From contig NC_092569.1 in NCBI RefSeq assembly GCF_037975245.1, positions 30,758,668 to 30,822,667 of the forward strand: DNA of 64,000 bases. Direction: 5' to 3'. The position numbers and the translations under genes were made by a program. The stretch is from Apostichopus japonicus. Taxonomy: Eukaryota > Echinodermata > Holothuroidea > Aspidochirotida > Stichopodidae. The notes below the pieces were generated by a model that was given only the letters and a program-made list of their open reading frames with translations, was not told the origin of the DNA and made no database searches. Positions within the stretch are counted from its first letter, which is position 1. Each line of letters opens with the position of its first letter. Positions 12,701 to 22,068 of the stretch are shown piece after piece.

Positions 12701-15700
12701 GATGCAATCAGCCAGAACGTCGTCTGGGCCAGCAGCTTTGTTGTTCTTGAGGACCTTGATGGCTTTCTCAACCTCTGCCAGTGTTGGGAGAGCATCATCT
12801 GAAACACATGAGGTTGCATATTGTAGACCACCACGCTGCAGGTCTGACTGGAAAAGGATGGTTGCGTATTCGTGCCAGCGACTGACCTCTTCGGTAACAC
12901 TCTCCAGGGGGGTGCCGTTTGCATCCTTAATGTTCACATTTGGAGCATTGGTCTTGCCAGTCAGCAGTTTCGTTGTTCTGAATAGCGTGGCTGTGTCATT
13001 GTTATGGTAGGCAGCCTCAATGGTGGAAACTTGTTCCAGGACCCACGTTACCATGTCTTTCTCGCACTTGTGCTTCACCAGATTTCGGAGATGCTTCTGC
13101 TCAGTGGTGTTCCTGGCAGCATTCTTTCTTCTGATCAGCTCGATGGTATCAGGCCGAAGATATGGTTTGTTAACACAAGCTCTCTGAGTACCACATGTGT
13201 CTGTCGCTCGATCATGGATGATGGCAGCTATGCGGTCTACAGGTGGGTCGACAGTGTTAGCTATAGCTTCTTTCACACTGTTGCAGAATTTTTTAGCTAC
13301 TGCTGCGTCGGTCAGCCTGTGGATGTTTACAGAATGTCTACGTCTGGGATGAGCAGGCGAAGAGAACTTCAGTTTGATGTTGCACAGTACCAGTCTGTGG
13401 TCAGTCTCAAACTTGCAGCTAAAAGACCTGCAGTGAGTGAAGTGTTTGCGTTTAGTCCTATCGATCAAAACGTGGTCGATAGCATTTTTGGTGCGGCCGT
13501 CAGGACTGTTCCAGGTAATTTTGTGGCCGCGGCGGCCAGGGAACCATGTGTTAGCCGGCGTGATGTTATGGCTTGCAGCAAAGTCAATTAGCCTAGCTCC
13601 AGCTTCGTTCCTGGTTCCATGGCCGTATGGTCCTATGATGCTTTCACCATTTTCGCTTGATCCAATCTTGGCATTCCAGTCGCCGGCCACTGCCAGGATG
13701 TCTGTCCGTTTTCGATGCAGATGAATGAAGTCATCGAGTTCTCCGTAGAAAGCTTCCCTCACATCGTTGGTTGAATTTGCAGTAGGTGCATAGACAGAGA
13801 TGAAAAGCAGACTGCCCTGCATCAAACGGTATCTAGCTGCCATCAGGCGGTCAGAGAGCTGCCAGCAATTACATATAGCTCTGTAGGCTCGTGGAGACAT
13901 CAATATGCCTACTCCAGCACGTTTGATCTGGCCCCCAGACATGATCAGTCGACCTCCGAGATCCTCTTGTTTCCCGATGTTGTGTGTTTCGCTCAGACCG
14001 ATGATATCATATCTGTAGTTAGACAGAGACAGTTCCAGATGTTCAGCAGCAAGTGGGGTCTGAAGTGTACGGATGTTCCAGCAACCGATAGAGAAAAGTT
14101 GTAGGAGCGAAGGCTGGTCTTGCACCATCGGCACATCACCGTTCGTGACCGACTTTGGGTGATGGACGTCATCATGACAAGGAGTCATCGCCGATACAGC
14201 TTCATCCCAAGTAGCATTTAACCCCTCCTCCACCCTTGGGGTCCCGGTGGGAGGAGAGGCATAGGTTATCGTTCTAGGGTTCTTAGTCATCAAAAGCAAA
14301 AGTCTTGGGACAGTATCAGGTGAAAAAATAATGTGGATCGTTACCAGTGTGTTCCACATCGCAGTAACCATACTGGTCCAGTGTCCACAACCGTTGACCG
14401 GAACGAGCCAGTTCATCCGCATGCAGACATGTTGGAGATACCGTTGACCAAAACAAACGTGCCAGTTCTTCCGCCAGCCCCAACAATCGATGCCCTGCTG
14501 CCAACATCTTCACCAGTAACCCATGGCGGGGAGCGAGAGGTAGCTGGTACTTGCTCAAGGCACCACCTCAGACTAGTGGAGGGAAGGAGTCGTCTTACTT
14601 CTCCATTGCATGGCTGTCCAAAGGACAAGCCACTGCCCACTGCCCAAGACCATCAGAAAATGTATTCAATCATTTAGGCTAATATTCATGGAGGCTAATA
14701 TAAGCAAGTATATTTTATTTGAAATGAAAATCTAACGCAAAGAACTACCGTGACTCTGTGGCGACATGGTCATAGAAGCAAACATGATAAGTGATAGCTT
14801 TCCTCGACATGAAGGTATAATTTGGCCCTGTTTTCACCTGACAACAATCTAACGTTCATCAGCACTGACCGGAGATTTGAAAGTGCCAAATTTTTGAACG
14901 AGCTTACAGTATGTAAAGTCTAAACAAAGTGCGGGTTTTGTCCCTTCTGTTATTGTTACTTGATATTTAGCCTCTGAAGAATATCCTGCTAGGATCGAAA
15001 CGTCAGGCCAACTTACTTTGCACAAATGACGAACAAGTATGAGTACATATAATCGGAACTATCTTTATTGCTTGAAATAAAAATTAACTAAAGACTTGTC
15101 TTCTTTTTGTTTTAATTAACCCCAATCAGCGCTAAAAATACTTCAATACACAGTACAAGGAAATTATTGAGAATTGTAAATCATTATTTATCTTACAAAT
15201 TGAAATAGGAGAAAGTACCAAATATGAAGTACATCTAGATGGTTCCTTTCTAAATTTAACTTTTTTTCCGAATTATGATTTAGATAACAAACTTATGTTA
15301 ATTGTTTAGTTTTCAGTAGTTTATATTAACCGTTACCCTTACAGAACGAAAACTTACTTGAATCGTTGACTCTTGTGCTTGACGATATCTGATGTAACAA
15401 AAAGTTAAAGGAAATGTACGATTAAGCAAAGTACATTCTGAAGAAACAATATCGAGTTAAGAAGGTTGTACGAAGGTCAATGTATCACAAAAAACAGGAC
15501 ATATGCCTATCTATTACACCTTCATTTTAACAGATACTATCATTTTAAGTTTAAATATACAAAACAGAATTGTATAGCCTATTAAAATAAAATCTGATTT
15601 CGCTTTTGATTCAAATAAATGAACTATTTCCAACTTGTCAATTATTATAGAAAAAGATGATAAGAACGGAAAGAAAATTTCACATTCCAATATCTAAGCA

Positions 15701-18700
15701 GTAATAAAATGTTTCACAATCTTAATGTTTCTTTCACATTGATTTTACTGCTTATAAGCATAGCTAATATTAAAAGTAGGTTTTATTGAATATCTTTAAT
15801 TGTTTGAAAATATGATTATAACTATGTTTGCATGTCTTCTAATACTTCTTATTTATCATTACTATACATAAAACAATCATAAGTCACCATACACTAACTT
15901 AATTAAACGATCATAACTACGATAAGCAGATGAAAGTAATAATTCCCTGTGCATTATGCTAATCTAAATGTGAATGACATATTATCTCAGAAAGCGAAAA
16001 AAAACTTACAATATATTATTGAAAGAAAATTAAAAGTACAAACATCAGCATTATCCATGGATTAAAAACAAATTGAAACCTTACCCACGTCCTTGAAAAT
16101 ACATGTATCCGACTGTAAATTGTTCGCATGATATATTTTTTTTGGAAGTAATGAATGTTGTTAATTGCAGATGTGTTGTGAAATATAAAAGAAAAATAGT
16201 TGATATCATTAGGCTTTTATCAATATAAAAAACCTTGAAGGCCGCCAAGGTTGTTTGGCACGCTCCCAGGTTGCATATTATTGACCAAAAGCGGTAATTG
16301 TCACCTTTTTACTTTTTCACATACTAAGAACATATCTTAAAAACGGTGATTTTAAGATTTATGACGTTTTGCAATGTGTTCGTGTCCCTCATACGCTTCC
16401 GTAACCTATTACCAAAAAATGAAAAGGTCTCTATTATGCAGAAACGATGCAATTCAAGGATTCAAAGTTTTTTGTTTGGAAATTTAAGTAAAAAAAAGAA
16501 ATAATTGCAGAAATCTCGAACTATTTGCAAACGTATTCTAGTTACAATATTCATCAAATTGTATTCTATTTTTACAATGAGACACTTTATTCTGAGCTTC
16601 TTGAAAAGAAATGAAGAAAATTCATGATCCGTAAATCTTTGATCTCCTAGTGGTGTTCGTATAGTAAGCTAAGTGAAATTATCTATAGCGGGAAACTGGA
16701 TATATGATGCTAATGAGGTACTTATACACTGGGACAACGTGCAATTTACCCTCAAAGCTTGAAAATAGCCAAGTTTTGAAAATATGTCCAAAAAAAGGGC
16801 AACCAACCAACATTAAAAATTTATCCGTTGTGAAGAAGAGTATTGTTTGTTTCGATACGTACAAACCACTTGATTGACTTGGACAAGCATCAACAACACA
16901 ATATATCTTTGTTGTCTTCAACATCACAAAACACGTATACGTTTTACGCCCCAGCTACTGAAGCTAATTGTCAACATTCGTTCGCCTGAAAGCTACAACT
17001 GCTACAACAACTTTTTGCGACAACAACTTTTTGCTGATAGAAAATATGTCGATATTTTTAGAAATATTGTACTCAGAACGTATGCAATAAGTAAGGCTTT
17101 CAATGTACACACATTATGCAGAGTTATCTGTAACCTACAAAAACATTGTTAAAGTAATATTTTATATTTTTATAAATAAAAAAAAAAAAGTTTAAGATCG
17201 GAGTTGAAAATATTTGGGCAAAGCTTAACACATGTATGACGATTCACGCTCAATCAAAATAACCACATGTATAGCAAAAGACAAGTTAGCGTATCCATAA
17301 AGAAAACTGTTTTAATTACCCTTTGTCTACATCAGCAAAAACGGATACTCTTTTGGCAACTTTACGTTTACTGTATCTATTTAAGACAGAACACCATTCT
17401 TGAAAGCCCCACAACATCCCCGTGAACCCAGCTCTCGTGAAAACACATACTTCCTCATAAAAAAAAACGTACATGAGTATTTTCTTTTTACCTATGGTTG
17501 GCGTAATTCTCTGAAGTATCCTAAGTCAAGGATAACACATAATATCATAACGACACATATTTTTCTTTGCTTCCCTTGATATAAAAGGAAGTGTCATTTG
17601 ACGCCTGTACGCAAAGCTTTGTATGAAAGAAAGTTAGATATAACGTTGAAGGAGGATATAATTCGGATATATGGCATAAAATGCCCGATCCGTCTAATTC
17701 AGTAAGACATCACATTTATCCTATTGAATATAACATATTAGAATTAGTTAGTATTTTATTTGTGCATTGGTTCACGACAACTCTTATATGGTTTACATGT
17801 GCTGAGATTATCCGATAATTCGTCAATTAAGTATGTTGGGAGAAATAAGCTAATGATATACCAGTCGTGCAAAAATTCATTTTCAAAACGATATATTTGT
17901 CAGAGTAGTTATGAAAATATATAAGTGCCTAAGTAAACGATATCTGTTAACTTTAGAAGAAATGATAGGTAACTGTTCAACAGACACATCAAATTTCAAA
18001 TATGACTCTGTAAAGTTATATCCATTTTGAAATTTTTTGACAATCAACATCATCTAGATTCTCTCAAAACAACACGAGTTTAAATAATAGCCGTTCTTGT
18101 CTACGTGATCACGTGTTGTATGGTAACATTTTCAATATAATTTATTAAATTATAGACTTTGCAAGCAAGAAACGAGGAAATGATGGATACAAGGCCTGTC
18201 TATTCGACAACGTGGCAAAAAAGCTCTGAATCATAAATTCAAAACTTTCTACAGTTTTGTTCTTTAAAAAAACAGAATCAGGAACTTTACAACGGAAACG
18301 CACAGCGAGAAGGCTTACGCATTTATTTCTCTTTTTGTCTGGGATGATTGAGTAATGTTAATAAACAAGTCTGTTTTACTATTCTCCTTTATCTTGACAT
18401 TGGTTTGGTACAATTAAAACAAAAATCTTAGCATGAATCTTTTTTACGATTGTGGGTTAGTAGACGATCTTCTTGATATTATATGCAAAATTTCAAAACT
18501 AACAACGTTTCACATTGACTTTTTTATTATACTTTATTCTTAATTTCTTTTCACTTTTCATAACATTAAGGTTATTATTTTTATTCTAATGCGGCGTTCC
18601 GTGCAAACTTCTTACAAATATGTTGGCTATTAGAATATTTCAATTAAGTTGATGATTATTACATTGACATGCGTCAAAATCATCCCTATGATAAACACAC

Positions 18701-21105
18701 ATGACCGAATCGAACACATTATTAACAGATGCATGTGTTATACGATGCTATGACCGCCAGAAGGAAAACAAGACATTGGAGAACAAACAGTGTTACCTTA
18801 ATCCGCACAATCGTAAGGGAACGATTGAAATTTAGGGGTTGATACATTTTAAGAAGGAACAATAACATTGATATTGCTGGGTCATGAAAAGAAAACTTCA
18901 AGACAAAATACAGAAATATTAAAATAAACATTTTGTACATAAAACTGTTGGAGACGGGGGTTACTTGGCTTACAAATATCGGTTGCCAATTTACCTGTAT
19001 CAACTATAAGGTGTTTTGGGGATGTTTGGCAAATAATTGTTGATCGTTTAAAGATACATTCTGTTTCCTCTTCTGTATTTGCATGATGAACTGATCAATA
19101 TATATTCGTACGTAGGCCTACGGGGCTGTATTGAAGAGTGCGTTACATTAATGCGTTTAAGGTGTTATGTTTTACAGATACCTGCCCAGCGAGCAAATTT
19201 CCAAGTTATTGTCAGATATACAGTATGATACTTAACATAGTAACACTTTTGTAAACGAGAATTTGAAAGTGCTTGGAATGCTCTCATGTTAAATTGATCT
19301 ATTAATGTTTTTGTAGTTTAAAATTGATATTTAAATGTAGCACACATAAACTGTTACAATACTGAGGTTTTCTTATCTCGTCTTGAAAAAAAATCAGCCA
19401 TATTGTGTAAAGCTGCCATTTGTATGCACACGAAAAACCATATTTGGATTTTAAATATTGGTTGCCAAATTACCTGTATCGAATATAAGGTGTTTTGGGG
19501 ATGTTTGGCTAATAAGTGTTGATCATTTTAAGATACAATCTGTTCCTCTTGGGTATTTACATGATGGACTGATCATATATATTCGTACGTACTTGCCTGT
19601 ATTGAAACGTGTGTTACATTAATGCGTTGGTTGTGTAATGTTTTACAGATACCTGCCAACGAGCAAATTTCCAAGTTGTTGTCAGTTGTATATTGTAATA
19701 CTAAACATATTAACAATTTTGTGAAAAGCTAATTTGAAAGTGCTTGGATTGCTCTAATGTTAACTGTTACAATACTGAGGTTTTCTTAGCTCAAAAAAAA
19801 TATACATTTCTGCTATACTGCGTAAAGCTGCCATTTTTATGTACACGAGAAACCTATCAATACTTTAATTTTGACATATAAAACTTCTGTGTATTAGGAA
19901 TTATTTCTTTTCGAATACTAAATCCAACAGATTGATGATATCAGTATAACGTTATAAATAGAGCAATTTAGATATTAAACTTATTCAAAAGTTTAATTAT
20001 CATTTCCGTATGCATATTTGTTCTTTTAGAAAATCAAAGCTTAACTTTATTTATGTTATCATACTAGTTCGGCAGTCATTTTGACGGAGAGATACATTTT
20101 TTGAATTATTTTATGACTTGAAGGAACAAATTATCATCATGAAGGAATAACTTCTCAGTTTTTTTAATTGTTACTTGTTTTATACATTCGCATTTTAAAT
20201 TTCATCCGATATTTGCTTTGATAAACAACCGATTAGTTCACAAGTTAACCATAACGTTATTTTTCTTAGCATAGGTTAATGGATACTTCATCATATGTAG
20301 GGTTTTGAAACCCGTATGCACTCGTTACAAGACCGCTTAGGCTTTGCACGCAATATGGACGAGAAACGTGTTGTATTAAAAACAAAATGTGTGAATTTGA
20401 GATTTATTCAAGAAATAAAATGTAGACATTTCAATATGTATATGTATTTGGTATGTTTCAAAGTTCTCCTCCAAGAGATTCGTGTTGATTTTAAATAGTT
20501 TAGCCTCTAAAAAGACATGTAAAAGGTAGATTTTCTGCCTAGTAAATTTCTGTTGCAGATTTTCTTTTTACGCGTTTGTTTGATTCTAAAAAAAAATCAA
20601 TGATGTAATTCATAATTGGGTATCAACAAATGATACAGAATGGACAGTACGAATAGTGGGGCTATCAGCAGAAAATATAAGGGCAAGAGAATAAATGCAG
20701 TAATAAAGAGAGATAATTGTGTTTAGAATAATGCTCGATAACGCACAAGTTTTAAAAAAAAAAACATATCTAATTTTCAAGAAAGTTACAGTTGAATTGA
20801 GCGGATAGCTCACCAATCGTAATATTTCTACAACTTACTCGAGGTAACAAGTCAGCACAGGTAGACCGTTGTTATATTTTATATGTAGAAAAAAGGACAG
20901 GAATTTTTTAATCTGAAGTTAATGAAATACCGAGTTCCACTCAATCAGTTAAAAAAGTATACAAGTAAAACAAATTAATTCAAGTTTACTTTGAAGAAAT
21001 TAATTTCATTTTATTAATATTTTAGAAACTTACCCGAAAACCATTTGAGTTTAAAAGCAGCAAAACCGCAAAGACGAAAATATATTTGCTTCGAAGTTCT
21101 GCCAT
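6268..21105 (-). CDS. Gene 1: secreted fibrinogen-related protein (partial FBG - TIL - EGF - EGF - FBG), nine exons
   Basis: Inferred exons in transcript order: 21105-21034, 15388-15358, 11041-10869, 10502-10238, 9784-9576, 9087-8887, 8637-8338, 8087-7826, 6764-6268. All introns are GT-AG and phases agree, giving 2010 nt and 669 residues. Order: signal peptide 1-24; short linker; FBG N-terminal two thirds about 35-180, lacking the C-terminal calcium/pocket part; TIL cysteine-rich module 181-250; two EGF-like modules about 251-372; complete FBG about 373-669 with DQDNDG calcium-site-like motif and a Tyr/Cys-rich insertion. The family includes ficolins, tachylectins and invertebrate FREPs, which bind carbohydrate or acetyl groups outside the cell; the ligand here is unknown. 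Exon 6 has a 5-nt deletion relative to gene 2, so the frame depends on an acceptor 4 nt downstream. Intron 2 carries a LINE in the same orientation. If exon 6 uses the old acceptor, the gene is broken. Confidence 0.75.
7826..8087 (-). CDS. Gene 1 exon 8: middle of the second FBG domain
   Basis: 262 nt, phase 0 in and phase 1 out. It encodes ILQRRTSRSVSFYRNWNEYK and NGFGSLTGNHWIGNDKIYKL followed by a Q-L-I-E strand, matching the FBG pattern (QRR.DGSV.F.R.W.EYK.GFG...GE.WLGN..I..LT). The same 262-nt exon occurs in gene 2 at 31257-31518. Confidence 0.85.
8338..8637 (-). CDS. Gene 1 exon 7: second EGF-like module plus start of the second FBG domain
   Basis: Exactly 300 nt, phase 0 at both ends. 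The first half is EGF-like (SCSADATCEE, RRCYCNEWFEGDGATC); the second half begins the FBG domain with GPRDC and ends EVFCEFSSGGWT. One exon therefore encodes the module boundary. The gene 2 copy (31772-32071) has the same length and very high similarity. Confidence 0.85.
8887..9087 (-). CDS. Gene 1 exon 6: first EGF-like module, with 5-nt deletion at the acceptor
   Basis: Codes for a cysteine-rich EGF-like module (CTRRSTC, QCSDHATCDE, CYCNQNYQGDGVTC). The ancestral acceptor, seen in gene 2, would start the exon at 9091. From there gene 1 lacks 5 nt compared with gene 2 and reads into stop codons. The AG at 9089-9088 is 4 nt further on and gives a 201-nt exon in the correct frame. The choice of 9087 is inferred from frame; no transcript is available. 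Confidence 0.65.
9576..9784 (-). CDS. Gene 1 exon 5: TIL (trypsin-inhibitor-like) cysteine-rich module
   Basis: 209 nt, phase 1 in, phase 0 out, donor GTAAGT at 9575-9570. Visible pattern: WCSS, NTCERTCENP, NNC, ERCLCPENH, DSCIP, EQCGCF, the cysteine spacing of TIL modules found in zonadhesin, SCO-spondin and von Willebrand-type proteins. Similarity to the gene 2 TIL exon is much lower than for the flanking exons (roughly 40% by eye). Confidence 0.75.
9835..10060. repeat. Imperfect tandem duplication in gene 1 intron 4
   Basis: Two successive copies of a segment of about 110 bp begin ACATTACGTTATTA and contain GATTGTTAACATAGGAT. A single related copy lies in gene 3 at about 59785-59860, so the duplication is specific to gene 1. 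Confidence 0.55.
10238..10502 (-). CDS. Gene 1 exon 4: middle of the first (partial) FBG domain
   Basis: 265 nt, phase 0 in, phase 1 out. Encodes VIQRRVDGSIGFNRTWDEYK, NGIGFLGSEFLIGNEKLAHL and a strand ending DEWGNYSITSLG. It has the typical FBG tryptophan (NRTW) that gene 3 has lost. It splices to the TIL module instead of to an FBG C-terminal exon. Confidence 0.85.
10869..11041 (-). CDS. Gene 1 exon 3: N-terminal part of the first FBG domain
   Basis: 173 nt. Encodes LQYFLFQTLEYPRDCHEV, SGVYLIKPDQYPEPF and YCDHNTTSGGWT, the standard FBG opening (RDC...SG.Y.I.P......V.C...GGWT). The donor is GTAAGT at 10868-10863. About 86% identical by eye to the gene 3 exon (60703-60875) and clearly more distant from gene 2. 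Confidence 0.85.
11214..14648 (-). mobile_element. RTE-like non-LTR retrotransposon, apparently full length, 9-bp target duplication
   Basis: About 3.4 kb, flanked by the direct repeat ACCATCAGA at 11205-11213 and 14649-14657. The equivalent gene 3 intron (about 60880-61250) lacks it, which supports the boundaries. The 3' end, on the minus strand, is a short TCTA repeat directly after the stop codon, as in RTE-clade elements, which lack a long poly(A). It sits in intron 2 of gene 1 in the same orientation as the gene. Its base composition is much richer in GC than the surroundings, a sign of recent arrival. Confidence 0.8.
11228..14422 (-). CDS. RTE-like LINE polyprotein: AP endonuclease and reverse transcriptase
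   Basis: Uninterrupted ORF of 1064 codons. Residues about 111-350 form an exonuclease-endonuclease-phosphatase domain with GCWNIRTL, GLSETH, VYAPT, GDWNAKIG, NAIDHVLI and the final TDHR. Residues about 545-820 form the reverse transcriptase, with FVDYKKAFDSV, GCRQGCPLSP and the catalytic LRYADDLVLF. The C-terminus has WRWLLGVNWSDHVTNE and RGRPRMTW, typical of RTE-group elements. The protein nicks target DNA and primes reverse transcription there. The first Met (14422) precedes the endonuclease by about 110 residues of unclear role; an internal Met could be the true start. All visible catalytic motifs are present, so the copy could be active. Confidence 0.85.
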   Translation of the reverse strand: MRMNWLVPVNGCGHWTSMVTAMWNTLVTIHIIFSPDTVPRLLLLMTKNPRTITYASPPTGTPRVEEGLNATWDEAVSAMTPCHDDVHHPKSVTNGDVPMVQDQPSLLQLFSIGCWNIRTLQTPLAAEHLELSLSNYRYDIIGLSETHNIGKQEDLGGRLIMSGGQIKRAGVGILMSPRAYRAICNCWQLSDRLMAARYRLMQGSLLFISVYAPTANSTNDVREAFYGELDDFIHLHRKRTDILAVAGDWNAKIGSSENGESIIGPYGHGTRNEAGARLIDFAASHNITPANTWFPGRRGHKITWNSPDGRTKNAIDHVLIDRTKRKHFTHCRSFSCKFETDHRLVLCNIKLKFSSPAHPRRRHSVNIHRLTDAAVAKKFCNSVKEAIANTVDPPVDRIAAIIHDRATDTCGTQRACVNKPYLRPDTIELIRRKNAARNTTEQKHLRNLVKHKCEKDMVTWVLEQVSTIEAAYHNNDTATLFRTTKLLTGKTNAPNVNIKDANGTPLESVTEEVSRWHEYATILFQSDLQRGGLQYATSCVSDDALPTLAEVEKAIKVLKNNKAAGPDDVLADCIKTAATDTTILSTIQKAVQCIWSTGIWPSTMTSSTYIALHKKNDRGVCENYRTLALISHASKVVLNIMQSRLQTNLDDVSEVQFGFRSGKSTTDAIFALKTITSAYYRAHTPLHLIFVDYKKAFDSVNHALLMEKLEQMGVDRDVIRLTERLYHDAGGVLQWKNETTDAFNTPVGCRQGCPLSPILFSLYTECLMREWHARTAGLPGATIGDRTVKELRYADDLVLFALSAAEAETALNILADVSKPYQLVIHPGKTAHLVIKTDPNSTDTIHLGTSIISNVNSFMYLGSTITYNTDDTPEISKRIAIAKTTLRECKYLRSPHLSVATKLLVIRALVMSRLTYGSTTWSIKNSDAAKLDAFGRTVWRWLLGVNWSDHVTNESLMRMIDGRWLFTYDTIVQRKMDWFSHIARQQGLQWDLLSGAVLGTVSSRGRPRMTWYDNIRASTGLTMEEAKQQALSRIHLRIRGHHPAPLRRSSRIALGQRPRTLQSL
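14929..15023 (+). mobile_element. Short repeat with hammerhead-ribozyme-like core, copy 1
   Basis: The segment contains CTGAAGA (14974-14980), a 4-5 bp hairpin ATCC-TGCTA-GGAT, then GAAAC and GTC (15001 on), enclosed by GCCT (14970-14973) and AGGC (15005-15008), which can pair. This is the order of hammerhead elements (CUGANGA, helix II, GAAA, GUC, helix I), with helix III essentially absent. Hammerhead motifs of this kind are known from Penelope-like elements. Termini are GTGC and GCAC. The corresponding part of the gene 3 intron lacks the segment. Strand of activity is inferred from the motif. Confidence 0.5.
15358..15388 (-). CDS. Gene 1 exon 2: 31-nt microexon
   Basis: Bounded by a CAG acceptor and a GTAAGT donor. 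In the frame set by the signal exon it encodes ISSSTRVNDS plus one base that completes the next codon with exon 3. All 31 nt are identical to the gene 3 microexon (61928-61958). Gene 2 has a 31-nt exon of different sequence in the same place. Confidence 0.75.
15389..21033 (-). other. Gene 1 intron 1
   Basis: AT-rich intron of 5.6 kb with no supported gene. Most of 15389-18420 is homologous to 61959-63980 in gene 3 (for example 17560-17660 with 63530-63600, and 18080-18390 with 63650-63960). A tandem duplication lies at about 18970-19850. Confidence 0.6.
18970..19850. repeat. Tandem duplication of about 480 bp in gene 1 intron 1
   Basis: Copies begin at about 18971 and 19452 with 'ATnGGTTGCCAAnTTACCTGTATC', and share 'ATAAGGTGTTTTGGGGATGTTTGG' and 'TTTTACAGATACCTGCC'. 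Similarity is about 85% by eye with small indels. No coding potential was seen. Confidence 0.7.
21034..21105 (-). CDS. Gene 1 exon 1: signal peptide
   Basis: 72 nt, 24 codons starting MAELRSKY with core IFVFAVLLLL and ending GFR, followed by donor GTAAGT (21033-21028), phase 0. The same length and near-identical sequence at 822-893 (gene 0) support the start. A signal peptidase site is plausible near NSNG. Confidence 0.75.
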
Positions 21106-21345
21106 TGATCCAAAATGAAACAGAGAAAATAGGGTGCACGAAATGAAGGAGATACTTGCTGACCTTCTGAGACAGTGACAGAAGTAATGAACGTGACATC
21201 GTTACCCAACGAGGGACCTTCATACGTACGGATGTCCATTTACACCACGTAATTTATCAGTCGGTCACAGTTAAGATCCATAATCTATGTTATGCAATCT
21301 AGTGTGTCACATATCGACATTTGTATATAATGTAAGTGTCATTAT
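21106..21345 (-). promoter_or_regulatory. Gene 1 5' leader and putative promoter
   Basis: An upstream ATG at 21239 (MDIRTYEGPSLGND) overlaps the main start out of frame and is conserved in gene 0. A TATA-like ATTATATACAAA on the minus strand lies at about 21325-21336, roughly 90 nt upstream of that ATG. The TATA assignment is weak in AT-rich DNA. Confidence 0.35.
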
Positions 21346-22068
21346 TATTACAGGATAAATATGTGCTTTGTTTACTTAGAAGCTCTTTTATCTCGAATGG
21401 TTAGTTAGAATTTAAGAACTCGCGATTCAACCACAAGGAAATGATAAGAATGGATGTTTACATCTCATACAATAAATGTCAAATTATCTGTATTTTGAAC
21501 CATTACTGGATTAAATGACTATATATTAATTGTCTTAATCTTGCCACATATGTTTACGAGTTAAAAAAATAGTGGAATAGAGAAGGCAAATTATAAGCAC
21601 TAAGAACTGTGTTTTTTCGTCGTTTAAACCCTCTATTGATATGGGACATCATGTATGCAAAGGACGCTCTCAACGTATTAAAATACTTTAACACCAAATC
21701 GCTTGGACTCGTGACATATCAATATCAAACAGCACCTTTCGAATATGAGACGAATCACAGGAATAGTAAGTTAGGGCTGGCCAATCAGTGAATAGAGTCA
21801 TTATATTTTACGATGTGGTTTTGTTTTTATTTACTAGGGAGTTCAAAATTAACAATAATTTGGTTAAAACAACAACAGTAATATTGTTTTTCCACTCGAT
21901 AAGCATGACTCGCACAGTAAGTACTGTTCATGTCCTGTAACATTTGTTTGAACACAAAGTAGTAATAACTGATTGATACACGGTTGTTGGACATAAAAGT
22001 AGTTCCTGTGCCAGCCATTTGATGCGAGTTCTTTAATACGCGATTCTTAAATGAAGTAATATCTAGAA

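Noticed and set aside
12600-13724. Plus-strand ORFs inside the LINE
   Set aside because: Antisense shadows of the endonuclease/reverse-transcriptase ORF.
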